Shown piece by piece: positions 38,651-48,634 of a stretch of DNA of 49,308 nucleotides. The notes below the pieces were generated by a model. The model saw only the letters and a list, made by a program, of their open reading frames with translations. It ran no database searches and had not been told where the DNA came from. This DNA comes from Gammaproteobacteria bacterium. Lineage in GTDB: Bacteria; Pseudomonadota; Gammaproteobacteria; Burkholderiales; Rhodocyclaceae. The stretch spans positions 1-49,308 of the forward strand of contig JARFTZ010000043.1 in the NCBI GenBank assembly GCA_029289235.1. Direction: 5' to 3'. The translations under genes were made by a program, and so were the position numbers. Numbering within the stretch: the first letter of the stretch is position 1; each line of letters begins with the position of its first letter.

Positions 38651-40642
38651 ATGTCCGCCTTACTGAATCCTCCGCAACGCGAAGCCATCCGCTATCTCGA
38701 CGGTCCCTTGCTGGTCCTCGCCGGCGCCGGCTCCGGCAAGACGCGCGTGATTACCCAGAAGATCGCCTACCTGATCAACGACTGCGGCTTCAATCCGAGC
38801 AACATCGCCGCGATCACCTTCACCAACAAGGCCGCACGCGAAATGCAGGAACGGGTTGCCTCGCTGCTTTCGACGAAGCCGGCCGGGCTGACGATTTCGA
38901 CCTTCCACTCGCTCGGTGTGCGTATCCTGCGCGAAGAAGCGAAGGCGCTTGGCTACAAGCCGCAGTTTTCGATCTTCGATTCTACCGACTGCTTCGGCAT
39001 CATTTCCGACCTCGCGGGCAGCGTCGACAAGGCGACGATACGCCGCCTGCAGTCGCTGATCTCCAACTGGAAGAATGCGCTGGTCTCGCCCGATCAGGCG
39101 TTGAAGGATGCGCAGAACGACACCGAGAAGCTGGCGGCGCAGGCCTACGCCAGCTACGCGGCGACGCTCAAAGCCTATCAGGCCGTCGACTTCGACGATC
39201 TGATTTCCTTGCCGGTTGAACTGTTCCGCACGCAGCAACAGGTGCTCGACAAGTGGCAGAACCGCCTGCGCTACCTGTTGGTCGACGAGTACCAGGACAC
39301 CAACGCCTGCCAGTACCACCTGCTCAAGCTGCTGGCAGGGCCGCGCGCGGCATTCACCGCGGTCGGCGACGACGACCAGGCGATCTACGGCTGGCGCGGC
39401 GCCGATATCGAGAACCTGCGTGGACTGCCGCGCGACTACCCGCAGCTCAAGCTGATCAAGCTCGAACAGAATTACCGCTCGACGGTGCGCATTCTCAAGG
39501 CGGCGAACACGCTGATCGCGCACAACGAAAAACTGTTCGACAAGAAACTGTGGTCCGACCTCGGCCAGGGCGACCCGATCAGCGTGACGGCATGCAAGGA
39601 CAACGAGAAGGAAGCGGAGCAGGTGGTGATGAAACTGCAGGCGCACAAGTTCGAGCACCGCACGAAATTCTCCGATTACGCGATCCTCTACCGCGGCAAC
39701 TTCCAGGCGCGCGCGCTGGAACAACACCTGCGCGACAGCCGGATTCCCTACTTGCTCTCGGGCGGCCAGTCCTTCTTCGACAAGGCCGAAATCAAGGACA
39801 TCACCTCGTACCTGCGCCTGCTGGCGAACAGCGACGACGACCCTGCCTTCATCCGTGCCGTCACCACGCCCAAGCGCGGCGTCGGCGGTTCGACACTGGA
39901 GGCGCTCGGCAAGTACGCTGGCGAGCGGCATCTGTCGCTGTTCGCCGCCGCGTTCGAAGAAGGCTTCGCCCATCGCGTGCAGGCGCGCCAGCTCGGGCCG
40001 CTGCTGGAGTTCTGCCAGTTCATCAACCGCTTCGAGTATCGCGCGGCCAAGGAACCGGCGGGGCAGGTGATCGGCGACCTGCTCGCGGCGATCGGCTATG
40101 AATCCTGGCTGTACGGCGAGGAGGAGCGGCGTGTCGCGCAGACGCGTTGGGAGAACGTACAGGAACTTTCCAACTGGCTGACGCAAAAAAGCGCCGAGGA
40201 CGGCAAGACCCTGCTCGAGATGACCCAGATGATCGCCCTGATCAACATGCTGGAAAAGCAGGAGGACGGCAGCCAGCCCGACGCCGTGCAGCTATCCACC
40301 CTGCATGCCTCGAAGGGGCTGGAGTTCAAGCACGTGTTTCTGATCGGCGTCGAGGAAGGCGTGCTGCCGCACCGCGAATCGCTCGATCCGGTGAAGATCG
40401 AGGAAGAGCGCCGGTTGATGTATGTCGGCATCACCCGCGCGCAGCGCTCGCTGCACATCAGCTACGCCGAGAAACGCAAGCAGGGCCGAGAACTGATCCC
40501 CTGCGAACCGTCACGCTTCATCGCCGAGATGGGCAAGGACGATCTGCGCTTTTCCGGCGGCAAGAGCGAGGCACCGCCCGACAAGGCGACCGGCGCCGCG
40601 CGCCTCGCGGCGATGAAGGCGATGCTGGCGGGGAAGGGGTGA
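38651..40642 (+). CDS. rep: ATP-dependent DNA helicase Rep
   Basis: 663-residue superfamily 1A helicase (3'-5') that clears proteins ahead of replication forks. Motif I AGAGSGKT (24-31), Ia TFTNKAAREM, II VDEYQDTN (211-218), III GDDDQAIYGWRGA, V LSTLHASKGLEFKHVFLIGVE, VI EEERRLMYVGITRAQ. Length and the GVEEGVLPHRES sequence favour Rep over UvrD or PcrA. Not obviously in an operon; a small inverted repeat (40651-40670) follows the stop codon. Confidence 0.95.
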   Translation: MSALLNPPQREAIRYLDGPLLVLAGAGSGKTRVITQKIAYLINDCGFNPSNIAAITFTNKAAREMQERVASLLSTKPAGLTISTFHSLGVRILREEAKALGYKPQFSIFDSTDCFGIISDLAGSVDKATIRRLQSLISNWKNALVSPDQALKDAQNDTEKLAAQAYASYAATLKAYQAVDFDDLISLPVELFRTQQQVLDKWQNRLRYLLVDEYQDTNACQYHLLKLLAGPRAAFTAVGDDDQAIYGWRGADIENLRGLPRDYPQLKLIKLEQNYRSTVRILKAANTLIAHNEKLFDKKLWSDLGQGDPISVTACKDNEKEAEQVVMKLQAHKFEHRTKFSDYAILYRGNFQARALEQHLRDSRIPYLLSGGQSFFDKAEIKDITSYLRLLANSDDDPAFIRAVTTPKRGVGGSTLEALGKYAGERHLSLFAAAFEEGFAHRVQARQLGPLLEFCQFINRFEYRAAKEPAGQVIGDLLAAIGYESWLYGEEERRVAQTRWENVQELSNWLTQKSAEDGKTLLEMTQMIALINMLEKQEDGSQPDAVQLSTLHASKGLEFKHVFLIGVEEGVLPHRESLDPVKIEEERRLMYVGITRAQRSLHISYAEKRKQGRELIPCEPSRFIAEMGKDDLRFSGGKSEAPPDKATGAARLAAMKAMLAGKG

Positions 40643-40650
40643 TCGAAGCG

Positions 40651-40670
40651 ACATCGTGAGCGGACGATGT
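40651..40670. repeat. Small inverted repeat after rep
   Basis: ACATCGT, spacer GAGCGG, ACGATGT. No T-tract follows. It may be a weak terminator. The rest of the 213-base gap to gltS shows nothing I can identify. Confidence 0.35.
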
Positions 40671-40855
40671 TCGTGTGATGCAGGAAGCATCTTGTGCCGA
40701 GATAGCGTTTGCGGACCAAACTTTCGAGGCAGAACATTACCCGCTACCGTATGGTTGATGGCCGTTGCGGTGCACGATGATTCCAGAATGCATAAATCGC
40801 CCTGCTGGGCTTGATGACGAAAAAATTATGTCAAATTACTGGGAAAGGGGTCGGG

Positions 40856-42049
40856 ATGATATCGTTTGATGGATACGAGACGCTGGTTGCGGCGTCGATG
40901 GTCTTGGTCGTCGGTGGGTTGCTGGTTTCGCGGGTGAAGTGGCTCAAGTACTACTCGATTCCGGAGCCGGTAGTCGGCGGGGTCATCGCCGCGCTGGGTC
41001 TTTTTGTCCTGCAAAGCTCGACGGGCATCGGAATTCAATTCGACAAGGGGTTGAGCACGCCGCTGATGCTCTGCTTTTTTGCCAGTATCGGCTTGAACGC
41101 CGAGATTGCGAGCTTGAGGAGGGGCGGCAAGCCTTTGGCCAAGCTGGTACTGGTCGTCGTGGCGTTCCTTTTCGTGCAGAACATCGTCGGCGTATCGATG
41201 GCCAAGATGCTCGGGCTCGATCCCCTGATCGGCCTCATCGCCGGCTCGATCACGCTGACCGGCGGGCACGGCACCGGCGCGGCCTGGGGAGCGCTGTTCG
41301 GCGAGAAGTACGGCCTGGCCTCGGCAACCGAACTGGCAATGGCGTGCGCCACCTTCGGCCTGGTTTCGGGCGGCCTGATCGGCGGTCCTGTCGCCAGGTT
41401 TGTTTCGCGCAAGATACGGCAGAGGAAGGGTGAGCAGATCGACGTGATCGAGAGCACCTTCGAGGATCCGATGCGCGTTCGCGAAATCAACGTGCCCGCG
41501 ATGATCGAGACGCTCGCCCTGTTCTCCATCTGTCTTCTGGTCGGCACGCGGATTTCTACGGCGCTGCACGGCAGCGTGCTGGAGTTGCCGACCTTCCTCT
41601 GCGTGCTTTTCGTCGGCGTCGTGTTGCGCAACGTGCTCGCCTGGTTAGGCTGGTATCAGGTCTTTGACCGCTGCGTTTCGGTGCTTGGCAACGTCGCGCT
41701 GGCGCTTTTCCTGGCGATGGCGATGATGGCGATCCAGCTTGGGCAGATGGCTTCGGTGGCCGTCCCGCTGCTCCTCATCCTGGGCGTCCAGGCTGTCGCG
41801 ATGGCGGGGTGGGCGATCTACGTGACCTTCCGGGTGATGGGCAGCAACCATGATGCTATGGTCATTGCCGCCGGACACTGCGGCTTCGGCATGGGTGCGA
41901 CGCCAACGGCCATCGCCAACATGCAGTCGGTGACCGACAATACCAAGCCGTCGCACCTGGCATTCCTCCTCGTGCCGATGGTTGGGGCCTTCTTTGTCGA
42001 TCTGGCGAACGCCGTGGTGCTGAAAACTTTCGTGGCTTTCCTGCGCTGA
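40856..42049 (+). CDS. gltS: Sodium/glutamate symporter GltS
   Basis: 397-residue sodium-coupled glutamate carrier. The two inverted repeats show the pore-loop motifs: GSITLTGGHGTGAAWG (about 138-153) and AGHCGFGMGATPTAIANMQ (about 340-358). Early IPEPVVGGVIAALGLFVLQ and ATELAMACATFGLVSGGLIGGPVAR agree strongly with E. coli GltS. ATG at 40856 with AAAGGGG upstream; an in-frame ATG at 40814 is less likely. Confidence 0.96.
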   Translation: MISFDGYETLVAASMVLVVGGLLVSRVKWLKYYSIPEPVVGGVIAALGLFVLQSSTGIGIQFDKGLSTPLMLCFFASIGLNAEIASLRRGGKPLAKLVLVVVAFLFVQNIVGVSMAKMLGLDPLIGLIAGSITLTGGHGTGAAWGALFGEKYGLASATELAMACATFGLVSGGLIGGPVARFVSRKIRQRKGEQIDVIESTFEDPMRVREINVPAMIETLALFSICLLVGTRISTALHGSVLELPTFLCVLFVGVVLRNVLAWLGWYQVFDRCVSVLGNVALALFLAMAMMAIQLGQMASVAVPLLLILGVQAVAMAGWAIYVTFRVMGSNHDAMVIAAGHCGFGMGATPTAIANMQSVTDNTKPSHLAFLLVPMVGAFFVDLANAVVLKTFVAFLR

Positions 42050-42090
42050 AGCCGCAGCAATTGTTTTGTGTGGTTGCTGACAACAGCGGC

Positions 42091-42111
42091 ATGGCGCCTT
42101 GAGTGCGCCAT
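42091..42111 (+). terminator. Weak hairpin after gltS
   Basis: ATGGCGC, loop CTTGAGT, GCGCCAT, then TTTCCTG. Seven-pair stem with a short T run between the convergent gltS and LysR genes. Confidence 0.45.
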
Positions 42112-42145
42112 TTCCTGTCGTGGAGGAGCATCACTGCCGGGGAAG

Positions 42146-43102
42146 TCAGGGTGAGACGGCGCTACCGCGTGCCTCGCCGTCCCAGGCGAGTTTCTGCCTG
42201 AGGAAATCGCGCAGCGCCACGGCGACACGGCCGAGTCCGGGGCCGGCGTCGGTGAGCGTGATGTCGAAGACCGGCAGGGTCGGAAAGCCTTCGTCGGGCG
42301 TCAGTTCGCGCAACCCCTCGGTCAGGCTGCTCGAGCGCACCACGCCGACCGCCAGGCCGGCTTCGACGGCAGACACCATGGCCGAGGCGTTCGCACTGAT
42401 GTAGGCGATCCGCCACGGCTTGCCGTGATGTTCGAGGCTTTCGATGGCCCATTTGCGCAACAGGCTGCCTTCGGGCAGCACGGCGAGCGGTACCGGAGCG
42501 ACGGTGTGGGTTTGATGTCGGGCCGAGGTTACCCAGACCGCGCGGTCCCGCTCAAGCACCGTTCCGGTCGTCATCCCGGCGGGTTCCAGCGCAATGGCGA
42601 GGTCGAGTTCTGTCCCGAAAGAGGCCTCGCGAAAAGAAACGCCCGCCAGCAGCTCGATGCGTACCGCCGGATAGCGTGCCGAGAACTCCGCAAGGAGCGG
42701 CGGGAGGATGTGGATCGCATAATGCGTGACGGCACCCAGACGCACCGCGCCGACGACCTGGTCCGGGCGAACGCTGGCGAAAGCCTCCTCGTTCAAGGCG
42801 AGCATCTTCTTGCTGTACTCGACGAGGATTTCGCCATCACCGGTCAGTCTCAGGCTGCGCTTGCCGCGATCGAAGAGGGTCACGCCGGCCAGTTCTTCCA
42901 GCCGGCGGATCTGCATGCTCACTGCAGCCTGCGTCTTGTTCAGCTCATGGGCCGCTTCGGTGAAGCTCGAATGATTGTTTACCGCGATCAGCGTGCGCAG
43001 CAGCTCGAGTTCAAGCAGGGGCGTTCGTGCGGAGGCATGGCCACTCCGGGGTACGGCTGGCGCCGGCATGGGCACCGTCGGCGGTTCTGTGGGTTGTCTC
43101 AC
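42146..43102 (-). CDS. LysR-family transcriptional regulator
   Basis: 318 residues. A Pro/Ala-rich N-terminal tail (about 1-28) is followed by the winged HTH: LELLRTLIAVNNHSSFTEAAHELNKTQ region at about 31-58 and VSMQIRRLEELAGVTLFDR. The rest is a periplasmic-binding-like effector domain. The start is a GTG at 43102; an internal ATG at codon 12 is an alternative. Divergent from the FAD oxidoreductase and tctCBA genes, which it probably controls. Confidence 0.9.
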   Translation of the reverse strand: MRQPTEPPTVPMPAPAVPRSGHASARTPLLELELLRTLIAVNNHSSFTEAAHELNKTQAAVSMQIRRLEELAGVTLFDRGKRSLRLTGDGEILVEYSKKMLALNEEAFASVRPDQVVGAVRLGAVTHYAIHILPPLLAEFSARYPAVRIELLAGVSFREASFGTELDLAIALEPAGMTTGTVLERDRAVWVTSARHQTHTVAPVPLAVLPEGSLLRKWAIESLEHHGKPWRIAYISANASAMVSAVEAGLAVGVVRSSSLTEGLRELTPDEGFPTLPVFDITLTDAGPGLGRVAVALRDFLRQKLAWDGEARGSAVSP

Positions 43103-43139
43103 GTGTCGTCAATCTGCAGGAAATGGTTCATCAGCCGTT

Positions 43140-43156
43140 CTTATTCGAGGGATAAG
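43140..43156. promoter_or_regulatory. Candidate LysR operator between divergent genes
   Basis: CTTAT, spacer of seven, ATAAG: an inverted repeat in the middle of the 140-base divergent gap, inside an AT-rich patch. LysR regulators usually bind such interrupted palindromes. Assignment is by position only. Confidence 0.35.
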
Positions 43157-43242
43157 AATTATTCGTTTGTCGCACGATCCGCGGAAAATTATATTGGGTT
43201 CCATTCCGGCTAGCCATTGCGGCCGATCAGGGAGTCCAACGA

Positions 43243-44496
43243 ATGCAGGCTGATCGACAAGAGCACTTTGATATCGCCGTCGTCGGCGGTGGTTCGGCCG
43301 GTGTTGCCGCCGCGGTGTCAGCGGCACGCCTCGGGGCCAAGGTGGTTTTGGTCGAGCGTTACGGATTTCTCGGTGGAGCGGCAACCAATGCGCTGATCAT
43401 GACCTACGACGGATTCCTGTATCGGCGTGACGAGCCCGAGTGGGCCGTCGGCGGCATCGGCCGGGAACTGCTTGACCGTCTGGCAGGTTTCGGCAGCCGG
43501 GTGGAACCGGTTCTGTCGCCCAACCGCAACTGGGTGTTGCCCTTCAATACCGAATCGGCGAAGGCGGCGCTCGACGACCTGGTCCTCGAAGCCGGGGTGG
43601 CAGTGCGCCTGCACGCCCTGTTGATCGATGTTCGTTGCGGCAATGAACGTATCGAAAGTCTCATCATTGCCGACCACCTCGGGCGGCTGGAAATTGTCGC
43701 CGGTGCGTTTGTTGATGCCAGCGGCGAGGGCGATTTGTCCGAACTTGCCAGGGTGCCGATGGCTTTTGTCGAGCAGCCGCGCTATGCGGCGTCGTTGTGC
43801 GCGCGCATTGCCGGCGTGCCTGCGGACGTCGTCGTCGATCGCGCCCTGCTGTCGCGGATCGGCGCCGCCGTGCCGGAGAACGAGCGACGGGCCACGTTGC
43901 GTGCCGATGGCGGTTTCGTCCTGCGTCTTCCGGAAAACGGCGATCTGTGGTGGATGGGCGTGGACGTTCTCACGGACGGGCTTTCGTCCAACAGCTTGAG
44001 CGACGGCGAGCAGAAGTGCCGCGCGACCGCCTGGGCGTTCATTCGGCAATTGCGCCGGATTCCCGGCTGCGAGAGGGCCACGCTGGTGGGCACCGGTGTG
44101 CAGCTCGGGGTGCGCGAGACGCGCCACCCGCTGGCGCGCCACATGATCAGCGAAGCCGAGGCGCTGGTCGGGTGTCGGGTGAGCAATCCGGTCGCCCGCG
44201 CTGCCTGGCAACTTGAGCGTCACGATACACCGGGCAAACCGACCGTGGCCTTCATCGGCGGTGAAGGCTTCTACGACATTCCCGCTGATTCGATTCGCGC
44301 CGAGTTCATCGAAAACCTGTGGCTGGCCGGCCGCACGGTCGGGGCCGATCGCGCGGCGTTCAGTTCCTTGCGGGTCATGGGGACCGCCTTTGCCACGGGG
44401 CAGGCCGCGGGCGCGGCAGCGGCTCTGGCCTTGCAGGGACGCTCTGACTATCCTGCCTTGAGGGCGACGCTCATCGATCAAGGTGCCATTCTTTAA
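43243..44496 (+). CDS. FAD-dependent oxidoreductase (FAD_oxidored family)
   Basis: 417-residue flavoprotein. N-terminal dinucleotide fold IAVVGGGSAGVAAAVSAARLG with GxGxxG (14-19 region), followed by VLVERYGFLGGAATN, typical of the family. The C-terminal part LWLAGRTVGADRAAFSSLRVMGTAFATGQAAG closes the FAD site. No signal peptide, so cytoplasmic. It is the first gene of a run with tctCBA. Family members oxidise or hydrate many substrates; this one is probably linked to the carboxylate imported by TctCBA. Substrate unknown. Confidence 0.85.
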   Translation: MQADRQEHFDIAVVGGGSAGVAAAVSAARLGAKVVLVERYGFLGGAATNALIMTYDGFLYRRDEPEWAVGGIGRELLDRLAGFGSRVEPVLSPNRNWVLPFNTESAKAALDDLVLEAGVAVRLHALLIDVRCGNERIESLIIADHLGRLEIVAGAFVDASGEGDLSELARVPMAFVEQPRYAASLCARIAGVPADVVVDRALLSRIGAAVPENERRATLRADGGFVLRLPENGDLWWMGVDVLTDGLSSNSLSDGEQKCRATAWAFIRQLRRIPGCERATLVGTGVQLGVRETRHPLARHMISEAEALVGCRVSNPVARAAWQLERHDTPGKPTVAFIGGEGFYDIPADSIRAEFIENLWLAGRTVGADRAAFSSLRVMGTAFATGQAAGAAAALALQGRSDYPALRATLIDQGAIL

Positions 44497-44574
44497 GCTG
44501 GAGCCATGGTTTTTTGGTTGAAATCTGCCGAAAAAACTTCTTGATGCAAGTCTTTTCATAAACGGGGGTCCAAG

Positions 44575-45576
44575 ATGAAAAAGCTAGTCCGAGTTCTACC
44601 CGCCCTTTTCTCTCTGGCGGTGCTGATGGCCGGGGTATCAAGTCCGGTCGGCGCGGCGGAATATCCAGAACGCCAGATTACGGCGATCGTGCCCTTCGCG
44701 CCGGGCGGGTCCACCGACATCATGGCGCGGACCATTGCCCCGCTGGCCGAGGCGCATCTGAAGCAGGCCGTGGTAGTCAAGAATGTTTCCGGAGGAAACG
44801 GCTCGATCGGGGCGAAGGAAGCGCTGGACAAGAAGGCCGATGGCTACACCATCCTGGTCACGGCGGAGAACCTGGCATCCTACCGGGTCATGGGCGTGTC
44901 CCAGCTCAGCTTCGGCGACTATGATCCGATCATCCTGCTCGCGCGCGGCGTGCCGGTGATCGTCACCAAACCGGAAAGCCAATGGAAAACGGTCAATGAC
45001 CTGATCAAGGACACGACGCAGAAGCCCGGCGAGGTGAAGATCGCGACAACCGGGCCGACCGGCGTTTCAGGGATCGTGGCGACGATCCTCGGCGCAAAGT
45101 TCAACATGGTGCCGTTCAAGAGCGAAGGCGAGATCATCACCGCCGTGTTGGGCGGACATACCGATGTCGCCACCGTCGGGCTGCTCAGCGTGGCCGACTA
45201 CATCAAGGCCGGCAAGCTGAAGGTCCTGGCCGTGGTCAACGACAGGAAACTGCCGAACCATCCGGACTGGGCCGCGCTCGGCGAAGCCATGCCGGAATAC
45301 AACAAGCATCTGCCGTGGGGGCCGTTCTACGGCGTCTGGGTCAGGAAGGGCATGCCTGCCGAGGTTGTCGCCAAGCTGAAGGACTCATTCGCGAAAGCGG
45401 CCGATGATCCAAAGTTCAAGGAGTTCGTGTCCAAGAACGAGATGCTGCCAATGAATTTGATGGGCGCGGATGCCTTGAAGTTCGCCAACGACTTTACGTC
45501 CAAGACGGCCTGGCTGTTGTTCGATGGCGGAGCTGCCCAGAAATCGCCGGCGGAGTTCGGCATCCCGCGGCTATAG
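44575..45576 (+). CDS. tctC: Tripartite tricarboxylate transporter substrate-binding protein (Bug/TctC family)
   Basis: 333-residue periplasmic receptor. Signal peptide with hydrophobic core ALFSLAVLMAGVSSPVGA ends at GAA near 28. The mature protein begins EYPERQITAIVPFAPGGSTDIMAR, the Bug signature. Later ATTGPTGVSGIVA (about 147-159) lines the binding cleft. GGGGGTCC lies before the ATG. Ligand not predictable; Bug proteins bind carboxylates such as citrate, tartrate and aromatic acids. Followed by tctB and tctA. Confidence 0.93.
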   Translation: MKKLVRVLPALFSLAVLMAGVSSPVGAAEYPERQITAIVPFAPGGSTDIMARTIAPLAEAHLKQAVVVKNVSGGNGSIGAKEALDKKADGYTILVTAENLASYRVMGVSQLSFGDYDPIILLARGVPVIVTKPESQWKTVNDLIKDTTQKPGEVKIATTGPTGVSGIVATILGAKFNMVPFKSEGEIITAVLGGHTDVATVGLLSVADYIKAGKLKVLAVVNDRKLPNHPDWAALGEAMPEYNKHLPWGPFYGVWVRKGMPAEVVAKLKDSFAKAADDPKFKEFVSKNEMLPMNLMGADALKFANDFTSKTAWLLFDGGAAQKSPAEFGIPRL

Positions 45577-45616
45577 CCGGTCTTCGAGAACGAAAAGAAA
45601 GCAGGGGGGCGAGTAA

Positions 45617-46060
45617 ATGAAAGCCGTACGCTATAAGAGCGGGGAGATCGGAGCCAATATCGTGTTCCTGCTGGTGGCCATGTTTTTCCTGACCTCGTCC
45701 TTCTTCATCGATGCGGGGAATTCGCAAGCCTTGTCGTCACCGAAGATCGTGCCGATCCTGCTGTCAGCCGTCATGGTCGTCTGCGCGGTGCTGTCGCTGA
45801 TTGAAGCGATCAAAACACGGCAGGTCAGCAAAGCTACCGAGAACGTGTTCCAGCTGCCGGTCCTGACCTATGTTGGCGTCTTCTTCGTGTACGTTGGAGC
45901 TCTCTTCCTGCTCCCTTTCTGGCTGGCATCCGCTGCGTTCCTGTTGTTCAGCTTTCTTTACTGGAAATCGCTGCCGCCAGTAAAGGCGATATTGGCGTCG
46001 GCAGGCGTCGTGGCCGTTTCGATGACCCTCTTTGCCAAAGTGTTCTATATCGATTTCTGA
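45617..46060 (+). CDS. tctB: Tripartite tricarboxylate transporter small subunit TctB
   Basis: 147 residues with four hydrophobic segments (about 13-33, 45-62, 78-103, 118-137), the TctB fold. GGGGGGCGAG lies upstream of the ATG. Sequence is poorly conserved in this family; the call rests on size, topology and position between tctC and tctA. Confidence 0.88.
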   Translation: MKAVRYKSGEIGANIVFLLVAMFFLTSSFFIDAGNSQALSSPKIVPILLSAVMVVCAVLSLIEAIKTRQVSKATENVFQLPVLTYVGVFFVYVGALFLLPFWLASAAFLLFSFLYWKSLPPVKAILASAGVVAVSMTLFAKVFYIDF

Positions 46061-46102
46061 AGCAGTCGCCTTTTACAAAAAAACGGACGGGATGAGTCAA
46101 GC

Positions 46103-47563
46103 ATGGAGCACTTACTTAATATCGCCTTGTTGACCGCCGGGGGAACACTGGCCGGCATCCTGGTCGGTGCCATTCCCGGGCTGTCCGCGACCATGGCGGT
46201 GGCCATTCTGGTCTCGCTCACCTATGGCTGGGACGTGACGTCGGCCTTGGCCGTGATCATGGGGATCTATCAGGGGGCGGTGTTCGGCGGATCGATTACC
46301 GCCTGTCTGATCAATATTCCCGGCGCGCCGTCGTCGGTGGTCACGACGCTTGACGGCTATCCGCTGGCTAAACGCGGGGAGGGTGGCATTGCCATCGGCT
46401 GGGCGTGCACCGAATCGTTCCTGGGCGGACTCGTCGGCGTGCTGGCGCTGTGGATCGGAACGCCGCTGATCGCGCGGATTGCGATCGGCTTTGCACCGCA
46501 GGACTATTTCCTGCTGGCGATCTTCGGCATCCTGCTGGTCGGCAGTTTCGCCGAAGGTTCGTTCGGCAAGGCGATGTTCACCGCGTCGCTCGGGATCGTC
46601 ATGGGGCTGATCGGCCTCGACCTGATTACCGGGATGCCGCGGCTGACTTTCGGCAGCGACCTGCTGGTCAAGGGCGTGGATCTGGTCACGGCGATTCTTG
46701 GCCTGTTCGGCCTTTCCGAGGTGTTGTACCAGCTCTATCAGAATTCGTCGGCGCATGTCATCCAGAAAGTCGGGCGGGTGCTGCCGCCGCTCAACCTGCT
46801 GGCCCGGTATCTGCCGCTGACGTTGCGCACCTCCAGCATTGGCGTGCTGATTGGCGCCTTGCCGGGCGTGGGCGGGCCGATCGCCTCGCTGATGGCTTAC
46901 GACCATGCCAAGCGGACCGTGAAGAATCCGTCCAGCCCGTTTGGCGAGGGCGCCTATGAAGGCGTCGTCGCCAGCGAGTCGGCGAACAATGCGGCCATCG
47001 GCGGCGCGATCATTCCGATGCTGACGCTCGGCATTCCGGGCGATGCGGTGACCGCGGTCATCATCGGGGCGTTTCAGATCCACGGCTTGCGGCCCGGGCC
47101 GATGCTGATGACGGAGACGCCCGAACTGTTCAACATGATCGTGCTGTCGCTCCTCTTCGCCACCTTCTTCTTCCTGATTTTCGGCATGTTGCTGATCAAG
47201 CCGTTCATCAAGCTGGTCAGCATTCCGCAGAACATCCTGTTGCCGCCGATCATCTTCATTACGGTCATTGGCGCTTACGCGATCAACAGCAGTCTGATCG
47301 ACGTGGCGTGGATGGCGTTCTTCGGCATTGTCGGTTTCGTCTTCAAGCTGTACAAGTTTCCGATTCCGCCAATGGTCCTCGGGCTGGTGCTCGGCCCGCT
47401 GATGGACGAAACCTTCCGCCGGACAATGATTTCCTACCGGGGCAACTTCGGTGACTTGCTGGGCGCCATCGCCGTCAGCCCGATCAGCCTCTCCGTCGTG
47501 GCGCTGATGGGCGTCACCTTCTACCTGATGTTCAGGAAGACCGGCAAGGCGAAGCGGGGATAG
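46103..47563 (+). CDS. tctA: Tripartite tricarboxylate transporter large permease TctA
   Basis: 486 residues with about 11-12 membrane helices. Family signature GAIPGLSATMAVAILVSLTYG near 24-44, then GIYQGAVFGGSITACLINIPG, and the second half GALPGVGGPIASLMAYDHAK and ESANNAAIGGAIIPMLTLGIPG. Full length. Last gene of the LysR-linked locus; convergent with ugpC after a 33-base gap. Confidence 0.96.
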   Translation: MEHLLNIALLTAGGTLAGILVGAIPGLSATMAVAILVSLTYGWDVTSALAVIMGIYQGAVFGGSITACLINIPGAPSSVVTTLDGYPLAKRGEGGIAIGWACTESFLGGLVGVLALWIGTPLIARIAIGFAPQDYFLLAIFGILLVGSFAEGSFGKAMFTASLGIVMGLIGLDLITGMPRLTFGSDLLVKGVDLVTAILGLFGLSEVLYQLYQNSSAHVIQKVGRVLPPLNLLARYLPLTLRTSSIGVLIGALPGVGGPIASLMAYDHAKRTVKNPSSPFGEGAYEGVVASESANNAAIGGAIIPMLTLGIPGDAVTAVIIGAFQIHGLRPGPMLMTETPELFNMIVLSLLFATFFFLIFGMLLIKPFIKLVSIPQNILLPPIIFITVIGAYAINSSLIDVAWMAFFGIVGFVFKLYKFPIPPMVLGLVLGPLMDETFRRTMISYRGNFGDLLGAIAVSPISLSVVALMGVTFYLMFRKTGKAKRG

Positions 47564-47596
47564 CCAGACGGTTCTCCCCGGTTCTCCGGCGGGTCG

Positions 47597-48613
47597 TCAG
47601 ATCCGCTTCCCGCTCGCCGTATCGAAGTAATGCAGGCGATCCGGTCGCGGCGTGACGTGGATCGTGCTGCCGAGTTGCGGGGCCGGAAGTGATTCGTCGC
47701 AGCGGATCACCACCAGTTCATCGCCCTCACCATGTCGCCAGCGTCCGTAGACCAGTCGTTCCGCGCCGAGCATTTCGAGGGCATCGACCGTCAGCGCCCA
47801 GCCGTCCGGTGTGATGTCGAGATGCTCAGGGCGGATGCCCACGGTCACGCCGGGTTTTGTGCCGGGAGCGCCTTTGATCAGGTTCATCGGCGGCGAGCCG
47901 ATGAAGGTGGCGACGAAGGTCGAGGCCGGGCGGGCATAGACTTCTTCCGGCGTGCCGAACTGCTCCATGACCCCGCCATTCATCACGATCATCCGTTGTG
48001 CGAGGGTCATCGCTTCGACCTGGTCGTGGGTGACGAACAGCGAGGTGATGCCCAGGTCATGGTGCAGTTTCTGGATTTCCAGGCGGGTGTGCGCGCGCAG
48101 CTTGGCGTCGAGGTTGGACAGCGGTTCGTCGAAGAGGAAGACCTGCGGCTGGCGGACGATGGCGCGCCCCATCGCGACCCGCTGGCGCTGGCCGCCGGAG
48201 AGTTCGCGCGGTTTGCGCGCCAGGTAGGGGCCCAGTTCGAGGATCTTCGCCGCCTTGTCGACGCGCGTCTTGATCTCGTCGGTCGGCACTTTGGCGATCT
48301 TCAGGCCGTAGGCCATGTTGTCGAACACGCTCATGTGCGGGTAGAGCGCGTAGTTCTGGAACACCATGGCGATGTCGCGCTCGGCCGGTTGCACATTGTT
48401 GACGACGCGCTCGCCGATCTGGATCGTGCCGGAGGTAATCGACTCGAGCCCGGCGACCATGCGCAGCAGGGTGCTTTTGCCGCAGCCCGAGGGGCCGACG
48501 ATGACCACGAACTCGCCGTCGGCGATCTGCGCATCGACGCCGTGGATGACTTGGAGCGCGCCCGGACCGATGCCGTAGCTTTTTTTGACTTGATTGAGTG
48601 CCAGCGTAGCCAT
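47597..48613 (-). CDS. ugpC: sn-Glycerol-3-phosphate ABC transporter ATPase UgpC
   Basis: 338-residue ATPase of the MalK/UgpC group. Walker [10 protein letters not shown] (40-48), signature LSGGQRQ (138-144), Walker B FLFDEP (159-164), and a C-terminal regulatory domain with [10 protein letters not shown] and [10 protein letters not shown]. The placement after a UgpE-like permease supports Ugp rather than maltose. The ATG at 48613 has no strong ribosome-binding site. 21 bases follow the ugpE stop. Confidence 0.93.
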   Translation of the reverse strand: MATLALNQVKKSYGIGPGALQVIHGVDAQIADGEFVVIVGPSGCGKSTLLRMVAGLESITSGTIQIGERVVNNVQPAERDIAMVFQNYALYPHMSVFDNMAYGLKIAKVPTDEIKTRVDKAAKILELGPYLARKPRELSGGQRQRVAMGRAIVRQPQVFLFDEPLSNLDAKLRAHTRLEIQKLHHDLGITSLFVTHDQVEAMTLAQRMIVMNGGVMEQFGTPEEVYARPASTFVATFIGSPPMNLIKGAPGTKPGVTVGIRPEHLDITPDGWALTVDALEMLGAERLVYGRWRHGEGDELVVIRCDESLPAPQLGSTIHVTPRPDRLHYFDTASGKRI

Positions 48614-48634
48614 AATTTTTCGTATTTTCGGAGT

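Noticed and set aside
47564-47596. Possible hairpin between tctA and ugpC
   Set aside because: The CCCCGG/CCGG pairing is short with a bulge and no T-tract, so it is not convincing as a terminator.
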